Assembly (NCBI RefSeq): GCF_000614145.1
Contig: NZ_BAKK01000005.1
Span: forward strand, 1-64,000
Source of the DNA: Bacteroides faecichinchillae JCM 17102
Lineage (GTDB): Bacteria; Bacteroidota; Bacteroidia; Bacteroidales; Bacteroidaceae
Length of the DNA stretch: 64,000 nt
Direction of reading: 5' to 3'
A program made the position numbers and the translations under genes. The notes below the pieces were generated by a model, which was not told the DNA's origin, made no database searches, and saw nothing but the letters and a program-made list of their open reading frames with translations. This document shows, piece by piece, positions 41,001-50,319 of the stretch (position 1 is the stretch's first letter; every line of letters begins with the position of its first letter).

Positions 41001-41234
41001 TACTCCACGAGTACTTCCTACAACCTGAATAGAGGCACCTGGTAAAGGCTCACCATGCACATCTAATACTTTACCCGAAATTTTAAATTTCTCCTGTTCT
41101 ACCTGGTTGAATCCGTCTGCCGCTTTATGACTCTGACTTTGTGTTGCCATTGAAGACTGTGCAACACCCGACAAGAGACAAAAGATTAGTCCGGAAATCT
41201 GGAGGATTTTCACCAAAACTTTTCGCTTCCTCAT
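38049..41234 (-). CDS. SusC/RagA family TonB-linked outer-membrane transporter
   Basis: A 1061-residue intact protein from the ATG at 41234. It has a signal peptide, a carboxypeptidase-like regulatory domain (FKISGKVLDVHGEPLPGASIQVVGS), the TonB box region (LDEVQVVAFAKQKK), the plug domain (SLAGRLTGVIAYQTSGEPG, IMKDATAAALYGSRGANGVILV) and a 22-strand barrel ending in QVNF. It takes up glycan fragments with the SusD partner encoded directly downstream. A 0.7 kb leader lies upstream, between it and the regulator gene. No clear TAnnTTTG box was seen just before it. Confidence 0.93.
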   Translation of the reverse strand: MRKRKVLVKILQISGLIFCLLSGVAQSSMATQSQSHKAADGFNQVEQEKFKISGKVLDVHGEPLPGASIQVVGSTRGVTTDMDGSFSIEADKGEKLEVSFLGMQPKTILVSATQNLTITLEEKLDELDEVQVVAFAKQKKSSVVSAITTINPAELKVPSSNLTTSLAGRLTGVIAYQTSGEPGKDNAQFFIRGITSFGASSKKDPLILIDNVEMNSTDLARLQPDDIASFSIMKDATAAALYGSRGANGVILVTTKEGKEGKVNISVRFEASTSAPTKDIDLADPITYMRLHNEAVKTRNPLGLLPYSESKIANTIAGANPMVYPAVDWKQMLFKDFTLNERLNFSVSGGGKLARYYISGTINQDNGILKVNGKNNFNTNIDLKNYNLRSNINIDLTKTTEVALRFHGNFDDYTGPIEGGKELYEKTLWANPVMFPAVYEPDEKNLKTKNILFGNAGNGEYMNPYADMMRGYKNYSSSTIMAQVELKQKLDFLLKGLNARLMFNTNRYTYFDISRSYSPYYYKVSLYDKYTDKYTLKSLNEGSEALSYDEGTKTVNSSMYMEAAVDYGYTFDEKHNVTGMLVYTMRDYLSGNAGSLQASLPSRNIGLAGRVMYGFDNRYLFEANFGYNGSERFSEKKRWGFFPSVGLGYILSNEHFYQESNISRLIQKIKFKGTYGLVGNDQIGDVNDRFFYLSNVNISDDGKGMSFGSEGGYHRPGVSVSRYENENIGWETAYKTDIGLELNFLGSIDFQFDYFAEHRTNILMDRALVPSSMGLQSNPKANVGEGKSSGFEFSIDYNKYFSNDMWGTGRGNFTYATSKYKVYEEPDYSDMPWRSHVGLSSQQEWGYIAERLFVDEYDVANSPKQNFGGNIPTMGGDIKYKDINNDGKITELDKVPIGYPKVPEIIYGFGLSWGWKGIDASVFFQGSARSSFWINPNTTAPFVYKQRALLQAYADNHWSEDNRDIYALWPRLSEDYVVNNEQTSTWFMRNGAFLRLKNAEIGYTVPEKLVKKARISMLRVYCSGTNLLTFSKFKIWDPEMGGNGLGYPVQRVFNAGIQVNF

Positions 41235-41965
41235 AAATACTATATTTAAAATTAACAATAAAAAAATTATCAAGTCCTCTTTCTCGAAAAAGGTACGGCG
41301 AAGATATATCAGAGGTATTAATAGATAGGCTAATAATGGATTAACGGATTTATTAACCCTGTTTTTTCTTATTAACCCAACCGTAACACTTTATAATACT
41401 GCATTTTAACTATACATAAATCAGGAATAAAAGAAAATATTAGAAGTAAGGATTGATAAAGTTGAAAGAAGTTTGTTTAAAAGAAATCGCCATTGATAAC
41501 CGAAGGTTTTTAGCCTGAATAATTCATATTCCTTATTTTTTTATCGATCAAATGTTTTTCTCCTGTTCTATATCTCAGAAAAACATCATGTATTGCGATT
41601 CTATGATGTACAAAAGCGTTTTATGATCCGGTTGGCAAAAGAATTATGTCGGTTAGTTGAGCTACTGCACTACTTAAGCAGTAAGGGTGCAGTGATTAGT
41701 CGCTGCGTGTACACAAATTAATTCGAAGGACTATAGTCCTTCGAAGCGACAACTATAGTATTCCTTTCGTAGAACTATAGTCCTTCGAAAGAAAGACTAT
41801 AGTTCTACGAATTAATTTATGAAGCCCGAGAGCTTACTTTATGCAAAAAAACAGCTAAACTTTGGGACTGGAACTTTTTAATTGAAACGGTGGTGCGATA
41901 ATTTCTCCTAAGCATATTCTTTGCATAATATGCAGACAAATTGTAGATTCATCTATTCATCCAGA
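41235..41965. other. long leader / intergenic region upstream of susC
   Basis: No gene is apparent. The part nearest susC is AT-rich. Near 41660-41690 TACTGC (41663-41668) and GCAGTA (41678-41683) can form a small hairpin that overlaps a further ACTGCA/TGCAGT pair. The part nearest the regulator holds the 22-nt repeat array described separately. Confidence 0.65.
41715..41818. repeat. four 22-nt palindromic repeats framed by terminal inverted repeats
   Basis: The heptamer ACTATAG starts at 41730, 41752, 41774 and 41796, exactly 22 bases apart. Units 1 and 3 share the form TTCGnAGr-ACTATAG-TCCTTCG, while 2 and 4 differ, so the array also has a 44-base period. Positions 41722-41745 are a perfect 24-base palindrome. 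A second inverted repeat has 15-base perfect arms at 41766-41780 and 41797-41811. AAATTAATTCG (41715-41725) and CGAATTAATTT (41808-41818) are perfect 11-base outer arms. Confidence 0.75.
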
Positions 41966-44535
41966 CTATTCATCAAGAGACGGAATTGATTCGTATTTTA
42001 CGGGATAGTTCTCATTCATAGCCTTCTTATACAAATTAATAAATGAGTTATACCGTTTAAGCGCTTCTTTCGGATACCCCATTTTCTGGAAAGCCCTGAC
42101 GGCATAGAACATCGCCTGCTCATTCAAAGCATCTGTAAAAAACAAGACATTGCATAGATGAACCACTTTCATAAAATCAGCTACCTTATAGGCTTTCTCT
42201 ATCTCGGGCGGAATAAAGGTCAGAATAAACTCTTCAAGCTCATGCTTATAATAATCAAAAAGCTCATGATCGATGCCATTCAAGAATCTGCCACGAATCA
42301 ATATTTTCAGAAATCGCCCCATCTCTTCTTCTCGTAACTGCAGCAGTTTCTTATCTTTCCGCAAAAAAGAGAAATGAAGGTAATCACAATAGAAGTTCTC
42401 CTGAATCTTCAACAAGAAATGTCCTTTCTCATAAATAAGTTCTATGCCATCAAGTTCCTGCAATATCTTTCGAATATGATTGACCGTTACCCCTTTCAGG
42501 TTCTTTACTTTATCATCGGTTTTATCCGGCCAGAAAAGTTCATTCATATCAGAAGATAGTACTCCGGTTTCGGATGCACTATTGAGCAAAATATACAGAA
42601 AGATTGCACGCAATTTGGGACTGAACATATAGGTAATGTCTTTCCCGTCGCGATCCAGTACCACAAAAGCTCCAAAAAGGAAAATTGCATTTCTATCTTT
42701 GAAATGCACTTCTGCCACATCAGCTATCATGTTTTCTTCTTTGGCAATAGCTATGCCAGTATTTCCCGATTGGGCAACCCGTCTTTTGTTTTTCCACACA
42801 AATAAACACAGCAAAAGAATGGCTGCAACAATTATAGCAATAACACCATAGTCCAGCCAATCCACATCTTCTGTTTCCAAAAGGTCATAGTATCTGACCT
42901 CAGCCAATGTCACCGGAACATCCAACAGCGAATACATCCGGATAGACGATCCGCCTGTTTCTTCGAATTCCTGAATAGTGCAGTAAAAGCATCCCAGTTT
43001 CTCACTATAATACAAATTCACATTTGTAGCAATTTCTTCCGATACTAAAGGGATACTGTCTCCCAAAGCTTCACAATTTCCATCAGCAATATTCATGCGA
43101 TAAAGTTGTATATGTGATTGAGGTTGATATTCCGGATAACTTAAAAAATAAATAGACTGTTCATCTTTTGATACGACCATATCACGCGATACGACACGAT
43201 TGACAGCAGGCGGCTCTTGCTCCCACAACTTTCGAATGCTACGTTTATCCCAATCTACCTGATACAAATCATAAAAATACTCAATACCTATATTTTGGTC
43301 ACCCGCTTCATTGCCTTTACCACCATAGATATATAAATGTTTATAATCAGGTGAAACACCCACACCGGCATAGAAACGGGGCATGATCTTATCTCCTGAA
43401 AATGGAATAGTATCCCAACGATTCGAAGAGACATGGTAAGAAATAAATTTCCCACTATAACTTCGCCTTCCATAACCGCCGAAAAGCAAGAATTCTTTTT
43501 GACCAGGATGATAGAATCCGCAATGGTGGTGTAAACAGATATACTCTGCAACCTCATCTTTATAGACAGGAGTCCATTGAGGTTCATCATTCGGCAGAAA
43601 CTTCGTAACAACCTTCTCCGATGTCAGTTCATACGCATAAATTTCACCCGTCTCCTGATCCTGAAAGTTCATCCCAATTGTAAGTCCCTTGACGAGATCC
43701 TGTTTTGAAAAGGAATCTGACGCGAAGCTTTATCATCCAGATCATAAGAGAACAAAGAATCTGCAGTATAGATGAAAATTTGATGCTGTTTTTTATCAAA
43801 GGTAATTCCCGAAGGAGTTGAAGAGTAATGAGTGAATACCGGATTCCAATAATAAGACTGATTAATCAGCCAAACCGGTTTTTTAACCTTTCCTAAAATT
43901 GTTCCGGACGAGTCGTGTACATTCTCCCCATGACTCTCGTTCAAAGGAAACGTCCACTTTCTTTTTTCATTCGCAACAGACAAATTTCGAATAGAGAAAG
44001 AAGCGGTTTCCAAAATATAATCGTACATTCCAAAACATATATTCGGAGAAAAAGCCTCGCCTTTTAAACCGATATCTTCAAGTAATATGCTATCATTCCC
44101 AATACAGATTTTCGCTCTGTTACGTGCATTATACAAATGGATAGAGACCGGAATCCATCGATGGTTCAAGTCACCATTTGCATAATCAACGGAATAATAG
44201 GCCTTTTTTCCATCTTCTGCAAATATAAAACGAGTACTTCCGTCCCATCTATACAAATAGTTCAGATTAAACGCTTTACCACTGTTCTCATCTTTCAAGA
44301 GGAGGATATATCCGGGACTCCCGATATTCTGTACCGAATATTCGAAAGAGACATTTAATTCTTTGGAGAAATCAGGAAGTCTATCTTCTGTAAATACCTG
44401 AAAAGAAGAACGTTCACTAATCCGTTTCTCATTCCCGTAAAACGAAAGCCCTTGTGAGAAACAATTCAAAGTCAAACTCCAAAGTGCAAACAAAGTATAT
44501 AGTAGACGCAAACTTTGCATACATATTTTCTTCAT
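41966..44535 (-). CDS. membrane-spanning LamG/Kelch-like sensor with SARP-type DNA-binding domain, frame broken once
   Basis: About 856 residues after one missing base in an A run (near 43703-43706, plus-strand T4) is restored, which joins the first frame to KQDLVKGLTIGMNFQDQ. A signal peptide (LFALWSLTLNCFSQ) leads to a concanavalin/LamG-like domain (residues ~30-200). Kelch-like beta-propeller blades follow (EFLLFGGYGRRSYSG, LYIYGGKGNEAGDQ). Near residue 570 is one membrane helix (YGVIAIIVAAILLLCLFVW). The cytoplasmic part has a winged helix (FSPKLRAIFLYILL, LFWPDKTDDKVKNLKGVTVNHIRKIL) and a helical tail like a BTAD/TPR repeat. It likely senses glycan and activates the PUL. No histidine kinase or receiver domain is present. 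Start ATG at 44535. Confidence 0.75.
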
Positions 44536-44745
44536 GAAAGTGATTTCTGTGCCCATAGCGCAACAAAAATACAAAAAATAACAATAGAAAAAAGAAGTTT
44601 AAAACCTTTTATTGGGGAAGAGTTTACAGTATAAATCAAAAAATAAGGAAATGGCGTTTTAAACAAAAGAGAAGATTTTATCGTTCATAACAAAAAGTTT
44701 GAAATGATTACCGAAATAATAGATAGAAAAATGCAAATTAATAAG

Positions 44746-44753
44746 TAACTTTG
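44746..44753 (+). promoter_or_regulatory. -7 box for the 44777 gene
   Basis: TAACTTTG, 23 bases before the ATG at 44777. Confidence 0.5.
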
Positions 44754-44776
44754 CAGAAAATTGACTGAATATAATT

Positions 44777-45202
44777 ATGTGGATACTCATAACTGGTCTG
44801 GTGTTGCTGGGCATCATTGCACTGATTGCCGGGATAATCCGCAACCAAAGACTGCAAAAGAAAATAGAAAAAGGCGAACTGGATCGAATGCCTGAAGTGA
44901 AAGAAGCAGATGTAGAATGCTGTGGACAACATGAGGTATGCGAGAAAGAAAGCTTGTTGGCTGCCGTCAGCAAAAAGATTGAATATTACGATGACGAAGA
45001 ACTGGATCAGTTCATCGGACGTGCCGGAGATGCTTACACCGAAGAAGAAACCAACCAATTCCGTGATGTATTGTACACTATGCAAGATATAGACGTTGCC
45101 GGATGGGTGCGAAGCCTCCAACTTCGGGGTGTTGAGTTGCCGGATGAACTGAAAGATGAAGTTTTTTTAATTATCGGAGAACGCAGAACATTGCATTCAT
45201 AA
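44777..45202 (+). CDS. single-pass membrane protein of unknown function
   Basis: A 141-residue protein with one N-terminal membrane helix (ILITGLVLLGIIALIAGII) and an acidic cytoplasmic part. A CCGQHEVCEKE cysteine cluster is followed by EYYDDEELDQFIGRAGDAY. I do not recognise a characterised family; it is probably conserved in Bacteroides. It is 15 bases upstream of a metal-transport permease, so the cysteine/acidic region could relate to metal handling; that is inference only. Confidence 0.7.
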   Translation: MWILITGLVLLGIIALIAGIIRNQRLQKKIEKGELDRMPEVKEADVECCGQHEVCEKESLLAAVSKKIEYYDDEELDQFIGRAGDAYTEEETNQFRDVLYTMQDIDVAGWVRSLQLRGVELPDELKDEVFLIIGERRTLHS

Positions 45203-45217
45203 TTCAAGGTTAAAGAA

Positions 45218-46024
45218 GTGGATTTACTACAATATACATTCTTTCAACATGCCCTATTGGGAAGTTTGCTGGCAAGCATCGCCTGCGGAATTATCGGTAC
45301 TTATATCGTTACCCGTCGCTTGGTGTTTATCAGCGGAGGAATTACCCATGCCTCTTTCGGAGGGATAGGATTGGGGCTGTTTACCGGAATCTCTCCGATA
45401 TTATCAGCAGCCATCTTTTCTGTACTATCCGCTTTCGGAGTAGAATGGCTCAGTAAAAGGAAGGATATGCGTGAAGATTCTGCTATTGCAGTCTTCTGGA
45501 CCCTAGGGATGGCTCTAGGTATTATGTTCAGCTTTCTATCTCCGGGGTTTGCGCCCGACCTTTCGGCTTATCTTTTCGGGAACATTCTAACCATCAATCA
45601 AGCAGACTTATGGTTACTGGGTATATTAGCTCTAATAATGATCGGATTTTTCTATTTATATATCCGCCCTATCGTATATATCGCTTTCGACCGGGAGTTT
45701 GCCCGTTCTCAAAAAATTCCCGTAGAAATATTCGAGTACCTGTTGATGATGTTCATAGCATTGACCATCGTCGCTTGCTTACGCATGATAGGTATTGTAT
45801 TGGCTATCTCATTACTTACCATTCCGCAAATGACAGCCAATCTCTTTACTTACAGTTTTAAAAAAATTATCTGGTTATCCATCGTCATCGGTTTTCTGGG
45901 ATGTTTGGGGGGACTATTCATTTCCTATCATTGGAAAGTACCTTCCGGTGCTTCCATTATCTTCTTTTCTATCCTGATTTATGCTGTTTGTAAAATCGGG
46001 AGAAGCTTCATAAAAAATAGTTAG
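45218..46024 (+). CDS. ABC-3 family metal (Zn/Mn/Fe) transporter permease
   Basis: A 268-residue inner-membrane protein from a GTG start, with about eight helices. It carries the ABC-3 (ZnuB/MntB) signatures SGGITHASFGGIGLGLF and AISLLTIPQMTANLFT. It should form the channel for zinc or manganese import with an ATPase and a binding protein that are not encoded nearby. It is followed 16 bases later by tsaE, in one probable operon with the upstream gene. Confidence 0.85.
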   Translation: MDLLQYTFFQHALLGSLLASIACGIIGTYIVTRRLVFISGGITHASFGGIGLGLFTGISPILSAAIFSVLSAFGVEWLSKRKDMREDSAIAVFWTLGMALGIMFSFLSPGFAPDLSAYLFGNILTINQADLWLLGILALIMIGFFYLYIRPIVYIAFDREFARSQKIPVEIFEYLLMMFIALTIVACLRMIGIVLAISLLTIPQMTANLFTYSFKKIIWLSIVIGFLGCLGGLFISYHWKVPSGASIIFFSILIYAVCKIGRSFIKNS

Positions 46025-46040
46025 ATTAAAAAGTTAGCAT

Positions 46041-46454
46041 ATGGAAATCAAAATTCAATCGTTAGAAAACATCCATGAAGCAGCCCGCGAATTCATCGCT
46101 GCGATGGGAGACAACACTGTTTTTGCGTTATATGGAAAAATGGGCGCAGGCAAGACTACATTTGTCAAAGCACTCTGTGAAGAACTAGGCGTTTCGGACG
46201 TCATCAGTTCTCCGACTTTCGCTATTGTCAATGAATACCGTTCGGATGAAACGGGCGAATTGATTTATCATTTCGACTTTTACCGTATCAAGAAACTGAG
46301 CGAAGTATATGATATGGGATATGAAGATTATTTCTACAGTGGCGCCCTTTGCTTTATCGAATGGCCGGAACTGGTGGAAGAACTATTACCGGGAGACGCT
46401 GTAAAAGTGACCATCGAAGAGTTGGAGGATGGAAGCAGAATTATCAAACTATGA
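46041..46454 (+). CDS. tsaE: tRNA threonylcarbamoyladenosine biosynthesis ATPase TsaE
   Basis: A 137-residue protein with a Walker A motif [10 protein letters not shown] near residue 33, [19 protein letters not shown] and CFIEWPE (Walker B region), all diagnostic of TsaE. It hydrolyses ATP while helping TsaB/TsaD attach threonylcarbamoyl to A37 of ANN-decoding tRNAs. The stop overlaps the start of the next gene (ATGA). Confidence 0.92.
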   Translation: MEIKIQSLENIHEAAREFIAAMGDNTVFALYGKMGAGKTTFVKALCEELGVSDVISSPTFAIVNEYRSDETGELIYHFDFYRIKKLSEVYDMGYEDYFYSGALCFIEWPELVEELLPGDAVKVTIEELEDGSRIIKL

Positions 46455-46678
46455 CCGGACAATATATCGTACAAGGAATCTTTGCGCTGGCGGGAATCAC
46501 TTCCCTGCTGGCAGCATTGTTCAACTGGAACTGGTTTTTCACGACACGCAATGCACAATCTATCGTCCGGAATGTGGGGCACAATCGGGCACGACTTTTC
46601 TATGGAATATTAGGAATTGTGCTTATCGGTATGGCTACTTTCTTCTTTATCGAGACACAGAAAACACTTGGATTATAA
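46451..46678 (+). CDS. Imm17-family-like small membrane protein
   Basis: A 75-residue protein beginning at the ATG that overlaps the tsaE stop. It has two membrane helices ([20 protein letters not shown] and [19 protein letters not shown]) separated by a [18 protein letters not shown] segment, resembling the immunity-17 family. That family is named for links to polymorphic toxins, but no toxin or secretion gene is adjacent, so an immunity role is doubtful here. Confidence 0.65.
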   Translation: MTGQYIVQGIFALAGITSLLAALFNWNWFFTTRNAQSIVRNVGHNRARLFYGILGIVLIGMATFFFIETQKTLGL

Positions 46679-46699
46679 ATTTAGTTCCAACTGGTAAAA

Positions 46700-48010
46700 C
46701 TACAATAATTGTCTTGACTTTATCTCCAGATATTTATTGATTACGTCAATAGACAGATTCTCAGGAGTAGTCAGCAAGGAATAAATTCCATGCTGTTTCA
46801 AAGTAGAAACAATCAGTCTCTTTTCAAAAGCAAATTTCTCGGCAATTACATGCCGGTAGTATTCTTCAGTATTTTGTGCAGGAGCAGCAATATAGGCTTT
46901 CAAATCCGCATCTTCAAAAAAGACAACTAATAAACGATGCTGGCGATTCAACTGTTTCAAATAAGTTAGTTGCCGATTCATACTACTGATATTAGTAAAA
47001 TTCGTATATAAAATCAGAAGGCTTCGTTTACTAACATGCTTATTCATGTGAACACAAAGAGCAGAAAAGTCTGTTTCACCAAAAGTCGTATGCTGACTAT
47101 ACAAACTTTCAAGGAGAGTCTGCATGTGTCCGGGCTGTTTAGAAGCCGGAACAAACGAATCAAAATGTTCGTCAAAGGTTACCAAACCTGCTTTATCTTC
47201 TTTTTGTAAAGCCACATAAGATAGCACTAAAGAAGCATTCATCGCATAATCAAGCAATGTCATTCCACGAAAAGCCTGTTGCATGATCCTCCCCTTATCA
47301 ATCACATTAAAAATCTGTTGAGAACGTTCATCCTGATAAACATTCACCATTAATTGATGTCGGCGGGCACTGGCTTTCCAGTTGATTGTCCGATAATCAT
47401 CTCCTTTTACATAATCTTTTATCTGCTCAAACTCTGTATGATGTCCTATCCGACGTATACGTTTAATTCCCAGCTCAGTAAGATTATCATTAATAGCCAG
47501 CAACTCATACTGGTGCAACATCAGATAAGAAGGATATACCTTGATTTCCAGAGGTTCACCACAAGTGTAACGTCGTGAAAGCAAACCGATCTGCAAGGTT
47601 ACAAAGACTCTGATATGTCCAAAGCCGTAAACACCCCGTCTCGTTGGTCGCAGTGAATAAATAATTGTTCTTCCTTCATTCGCTTGCAACTTTATCTTAA
47701 AATCAATATCACGTTTCTGAAAGATAAAAGGAATCTCATCAATAATATCCAGAGATACCGAGCGTGGATAACTACTTTCTACACGGATATTCACTTCATT
47801 GTTATCTCCGTTTGAAAAACGGTCGGCACATCGACGATATGCTCTTATCCCATGAATACTATAAAGTAGAAATCCGTCTATCAACGCCATCAGAAATAAG
47901 ATAACAAGAGCTATTTGCCCTATTATAAACAATGGAGCAAATACATATCCGCTACCCAATAACAGGATAACCAGAACAAGGGCAATATAAAAACGGCGAG
48001 TGAGGTACAA
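46700..48010 (-). CDS. DUF58 domain membrane protein
   Basis: A 436-residue protein from a TTG start (an in-frame stop lies close upstream). Two N-terminal membrane helices are followed by a DUF58 region (GDDYRTINWKASARRHQLMVNVYQDERSQQ) and a von Willebrand factor A-like remainder. DUF58 proteins pair with MoxR ATPases, encoded here directly upstream. They are thought to act in assembly or maturation of membrane or cell-envelope complexes. It is the last gene of the MoxR-type cluster. Confidence 0.85.
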   Translation of the reverse strand: MYLTRRFYIALVLVILLLGSGYVFAPLFIIGQIALVILFLMALIDGFLLYSIHGIRAYRRCADRFSNGDNNEVNIRVESSYPRSVSLDIIDEIPFIFQKRDIDFKIKLQANEGRTIIYSLRPTRRGVYGFGHIRVFVTLQIGLLSRRYTCGEPLEIKVYPSYLMLHQYELLAINDNLTELGIKRIRRIGHHTEFEQIKDYVKGDDYRTINWKASARRHQLMVNVYQDERSQQIFNVIDKGRIMQQAFRGMTLLDYAMNASLVLSYVALQKEDKAGLVTFDEHFDSFVPASKQPGHMQTLLESLYSQHTTFGETDFSALCVHMNKHVSKRSLLILYTNFTNISSMNRQLTYLKQLNRQHRLLVVFFEDADLKAYIAAPAQNTEEYYRHVIAEKFAFEKRLIVSTLKQHGIYSLLTTPENLSIDVINKYLEIKSRQLL

Positions 48011-48058
48011 ATCCTTAAATTATAAATTATACAAATTGATTTAACAGCTAAGAGAATA

Positions 48059-49033
48059 TTATTTCGGCACTTCCACCCTATCAATCAATCGTTGAGTAAC
48101 CTTAACAGGAGAATATCCCTCCATCTCAGCTTCCGCAGTCAAAATCAAACGGTGTTGAAGCACAAAAGGAGCTACAAACTTAATATCTTCCGGTGTCACA
48201 AAATCACGACCTTGTAGCAAAGCATATGCTTTAGAAGACTGCAACATGGCAACTGAGGCACGTGGAGAAGCTCCCAAATATACCGCCTTACTGGTACGGG
48301 TCTGTTGTACAATCATCGCAATGTATTGGAGCAATGTACGATCTACAAAAACCTGCCCCATCAATGCCCGGAGCGCTAATAACTCCTCACGAGTGATTGC
48401 TGGTACCACATTATCCAATTTTACCAATGAAGTATTTGTATGATGACGTTCCAAGATATTCACTTCCTCGTCCAAGGACGGATAACTCATCGTTATTTTC
48501 ATTAAAAATCGATCGAGCTGTGCCTCAGGAAGCTTATAGGTACCTTCCTGTTCTACAGGATTCTGAGTAGCAAGAATGGTATAAAGGTCGCCCATCCGAT
48601 ACGTCATCCCGTCAATGGTTATCTGACGTTCTTCCATGACTTCAAACAGAGCAGCTTGTGTCTTTGCAGGTGCACGGTTAATCTCGTCCACCAATACAAT
48701 ATCAGCGAAAATAGGTCCTCTATGAAAATCAAAATCATTGTTTTTCATGTTGAATACTGTAGTACCCAATACATCACTCGGCATCAAATCCGGAGTGAAC
48801 TGAATACGACTAAAGTCTGCGTCTACCAAGCGGGCAGTCAATCGGGCCAACAAAGTCTTAGCAACTCCCGGCACTCCCTCAATCAAGATATGACCATTAG
48901 CAAGGATAGCAGTCAGCACCAAATCAACTGTTTGTTCTTGTCCAACAATAACGGAAGCAATCCTATCCTTAAGTTCTTGTATCTTCTCGGAAAAAAGCGT
49001 TAAATCTATCCGTTGTTCTGTATTCTCTTCCAT
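48059..49033 (-). CDS. MoxR family AAA+ ATPase
   Basis: A 324-residue ATPase with Walker A GVPGVAKT near residue 57, Walker B VLVDEINRAP near 110, sensor ATQNPVEQEGTYKLPEAQLDRF, and the C-terminal lid with LGASPRASVAML. MoxR proteins act as chaperone-like remodelers for partner VWA/DUF58 proteins. It lies between the DUF4350 and DUF58 genes with short spacers in one operon. Confidence 0.92.
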   Translation of the reverse strand: MEENTEQRIDLTLFSEKIQELKDRIASVIVGQEQTVDLVLTAILANGHILIEGVPGVAKTLLARLTARLVDADFSRIQFTPDLMPSDVLGTTVFNMKNNDFDFHRGPIFADIVLVDEINRAPAKTQAALFEVMEERQITIDGMTYRMGDLYTILATQNPVEQEGTYKLPEAQLDRFLMKITMSYPSLDEEVNILERHHTNTSLVKLDNVVPAITREELLALRALMGQVFVDRTLLQYIAMIVQQTRTSKAVYLGASPRASVAMLQSSKAYALLQGRDFVTPEDIKFVAPFVLQHRLILTAEAEMEGYSPVKVTQRLIDRVEVPK

Positions 49034-49044
49034 ATATTTTTTCT

Positions 49045-50319
49045 TTAGATATGATTCATTATTTCATTCATTTTATCAATAAATCGTTTCATCTCTTCCG
49101 CCGACAAAGTACGTCCTCCATAAATCACCGGTCTGATTTCACGAATAAATTTCCCAATTACTTCCACATCCATACCTGTTTTTTGAGCAATCTTAAGAAA
49201 CGAGTGCTCATCATCGGTCACTTCTTCAATATCTACCTGTACTTCTCTTCTTAACTCTTCTGCAAAATAAGTAAACTTCTTATGTACCAAGTTGGCATGA
49301 TCATTCTTTTGATAATAAAGTGTACCTATCAATTTAGTAAATTCCAGCGATCTATTCTCCGGTTCAGGAATCACAGGTATCGCTCTTTGCCTCCTTTTTG
49401 CAGTAAATATCATGAAAAGCAATATTGCAATCATAGTTAGGTATATGGCCCAACGTAAAGGACGCTGAGAGAGGAAATAACTGAAAGGCGATTCCTGCAA
49501 TTGTTCTATTCCTTGCTGATATGCCGCTGTACGCACTATAGGCAAGTTTTTCATTCTTGACAATAACCGGAAAAGATAAGTTGCGTTGTCTCCATCCAAC
49601 ACACCATAATTCGTAAAAAGCAAAGGCGTAGACACTAAAATGATTTCCCCTTTCCCCCATGGACGGACAAATGCCATTGAAGGATGATAATTTCCATATA
49701 CATTGGTTGTATCTATATCAGGCATAAATGCCTCCAAACCCTCTGTCAAATCTTTTTCTGCCAAATTCTGAAAAGGCAATGAATAATAGTCACGAAAATA
49801 AGAGCTACATAGAATTGGATAAAAACAAAATACTTGTCGAGAATAAACAGTAGTATCCCCTACCCAATAAATACTATCCTTTTTTGCTAATGAAGACGCA
49901 TACTTTTTCATCATCAACGGACTAAAATAAGAATAGGAACAAGTAAACTTCAAAGTATCTTCCAATTCCTTACCAAAGGAAGTACTTACCAACATAATCT
50001 TATTCCCCCGTTCAGCCATTTCCAACAAAGACTCTACATCCAGTTCACTAAACCTCAGAGACTTATCCACTATCAATATAGCCCGATTATGTAATGTGTC
50101 TTCCTGTTCCAATTGATAAAATGTTTTGGACGAGAGAGAATAGCCAAGAGGTAAAGAAGATGACAATATACTATCGAACAATGCGCATCCGAAAGGTTGT
50201 TTATCATAATGACTAAAAGTTGGAGTCCACACAAATTTCTTTGGCATACGATATTCCACTGCAAACATCACCAGCAGAAAAGCCGTAATACCCAAAATAA
50301 ACCAACGACTTCCTTTCAC
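49045..50319 (-). CDS. DUF4350 domain membrane protein
   Basis: A 424-residue protein from a GTG that overlaps the stop of the upstream gene by four bases. It has an N-terminal membrane anchor (WFILGITAFLLVMFAVEY), a periplasmic DUF4350 domain (GNKIMLVSTSFGKELED, GKGEIILVSTPLLFTNYG) resembling a glutamine-amidotransferase-like fold, and a second membrane helix near residue 290. The gene belongs to the MoxR/DUF58 cluster. Function unknown. Confidence 0.8.
   Translation of the reverse strand: MKGSRWFILGITAFLLVMFAVEYRMPKKFVWTPTFSHYDKQPFGCALFDSILSSSLPLGYSLSSKTFYQLEQEDTLHNRAILIVDKSLRFSELDVESLLEMAERGNKIMLVSTSFGKELEDTLKFTCSYSYFSPLMMKKYASSLAKKDSIYWVGDTTVYSRQVFCFYPILCSSYFRDYYSLPFQNLAEKDLTEGLEAFMPDIDTTNVYGNYHPSMAFVRPWGKGEIILVSTPLLFTNYGVLDGDNATYLFRLLSRMKNLPIVRTAAYQQGIEQLQESPFSYFLSQRPLRWAIYLTMIAILLFMIFTAKRRQRAIPVIPEPENRSLEFTKLIGTLYYQKNDHANLVHKKFTYFAEELRREVQVDIEEVTDDEHSFLKIAQKTGMDVEVIGKFIREIRPVIYGGRTLSAEEMKRFIDKMNEIMNHI

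Noticed and set aside
41715..41818. Repeat array considered as a CRISPR array
   Set aside because: There are no distinct spacers between constant repeats, the unit is only 22 bases, and no cas genes are present.
46451..46678. Toxin-immunity system
   Set aside because: No toxin, effector or secretion gene is nearby; only weak family resemblance.
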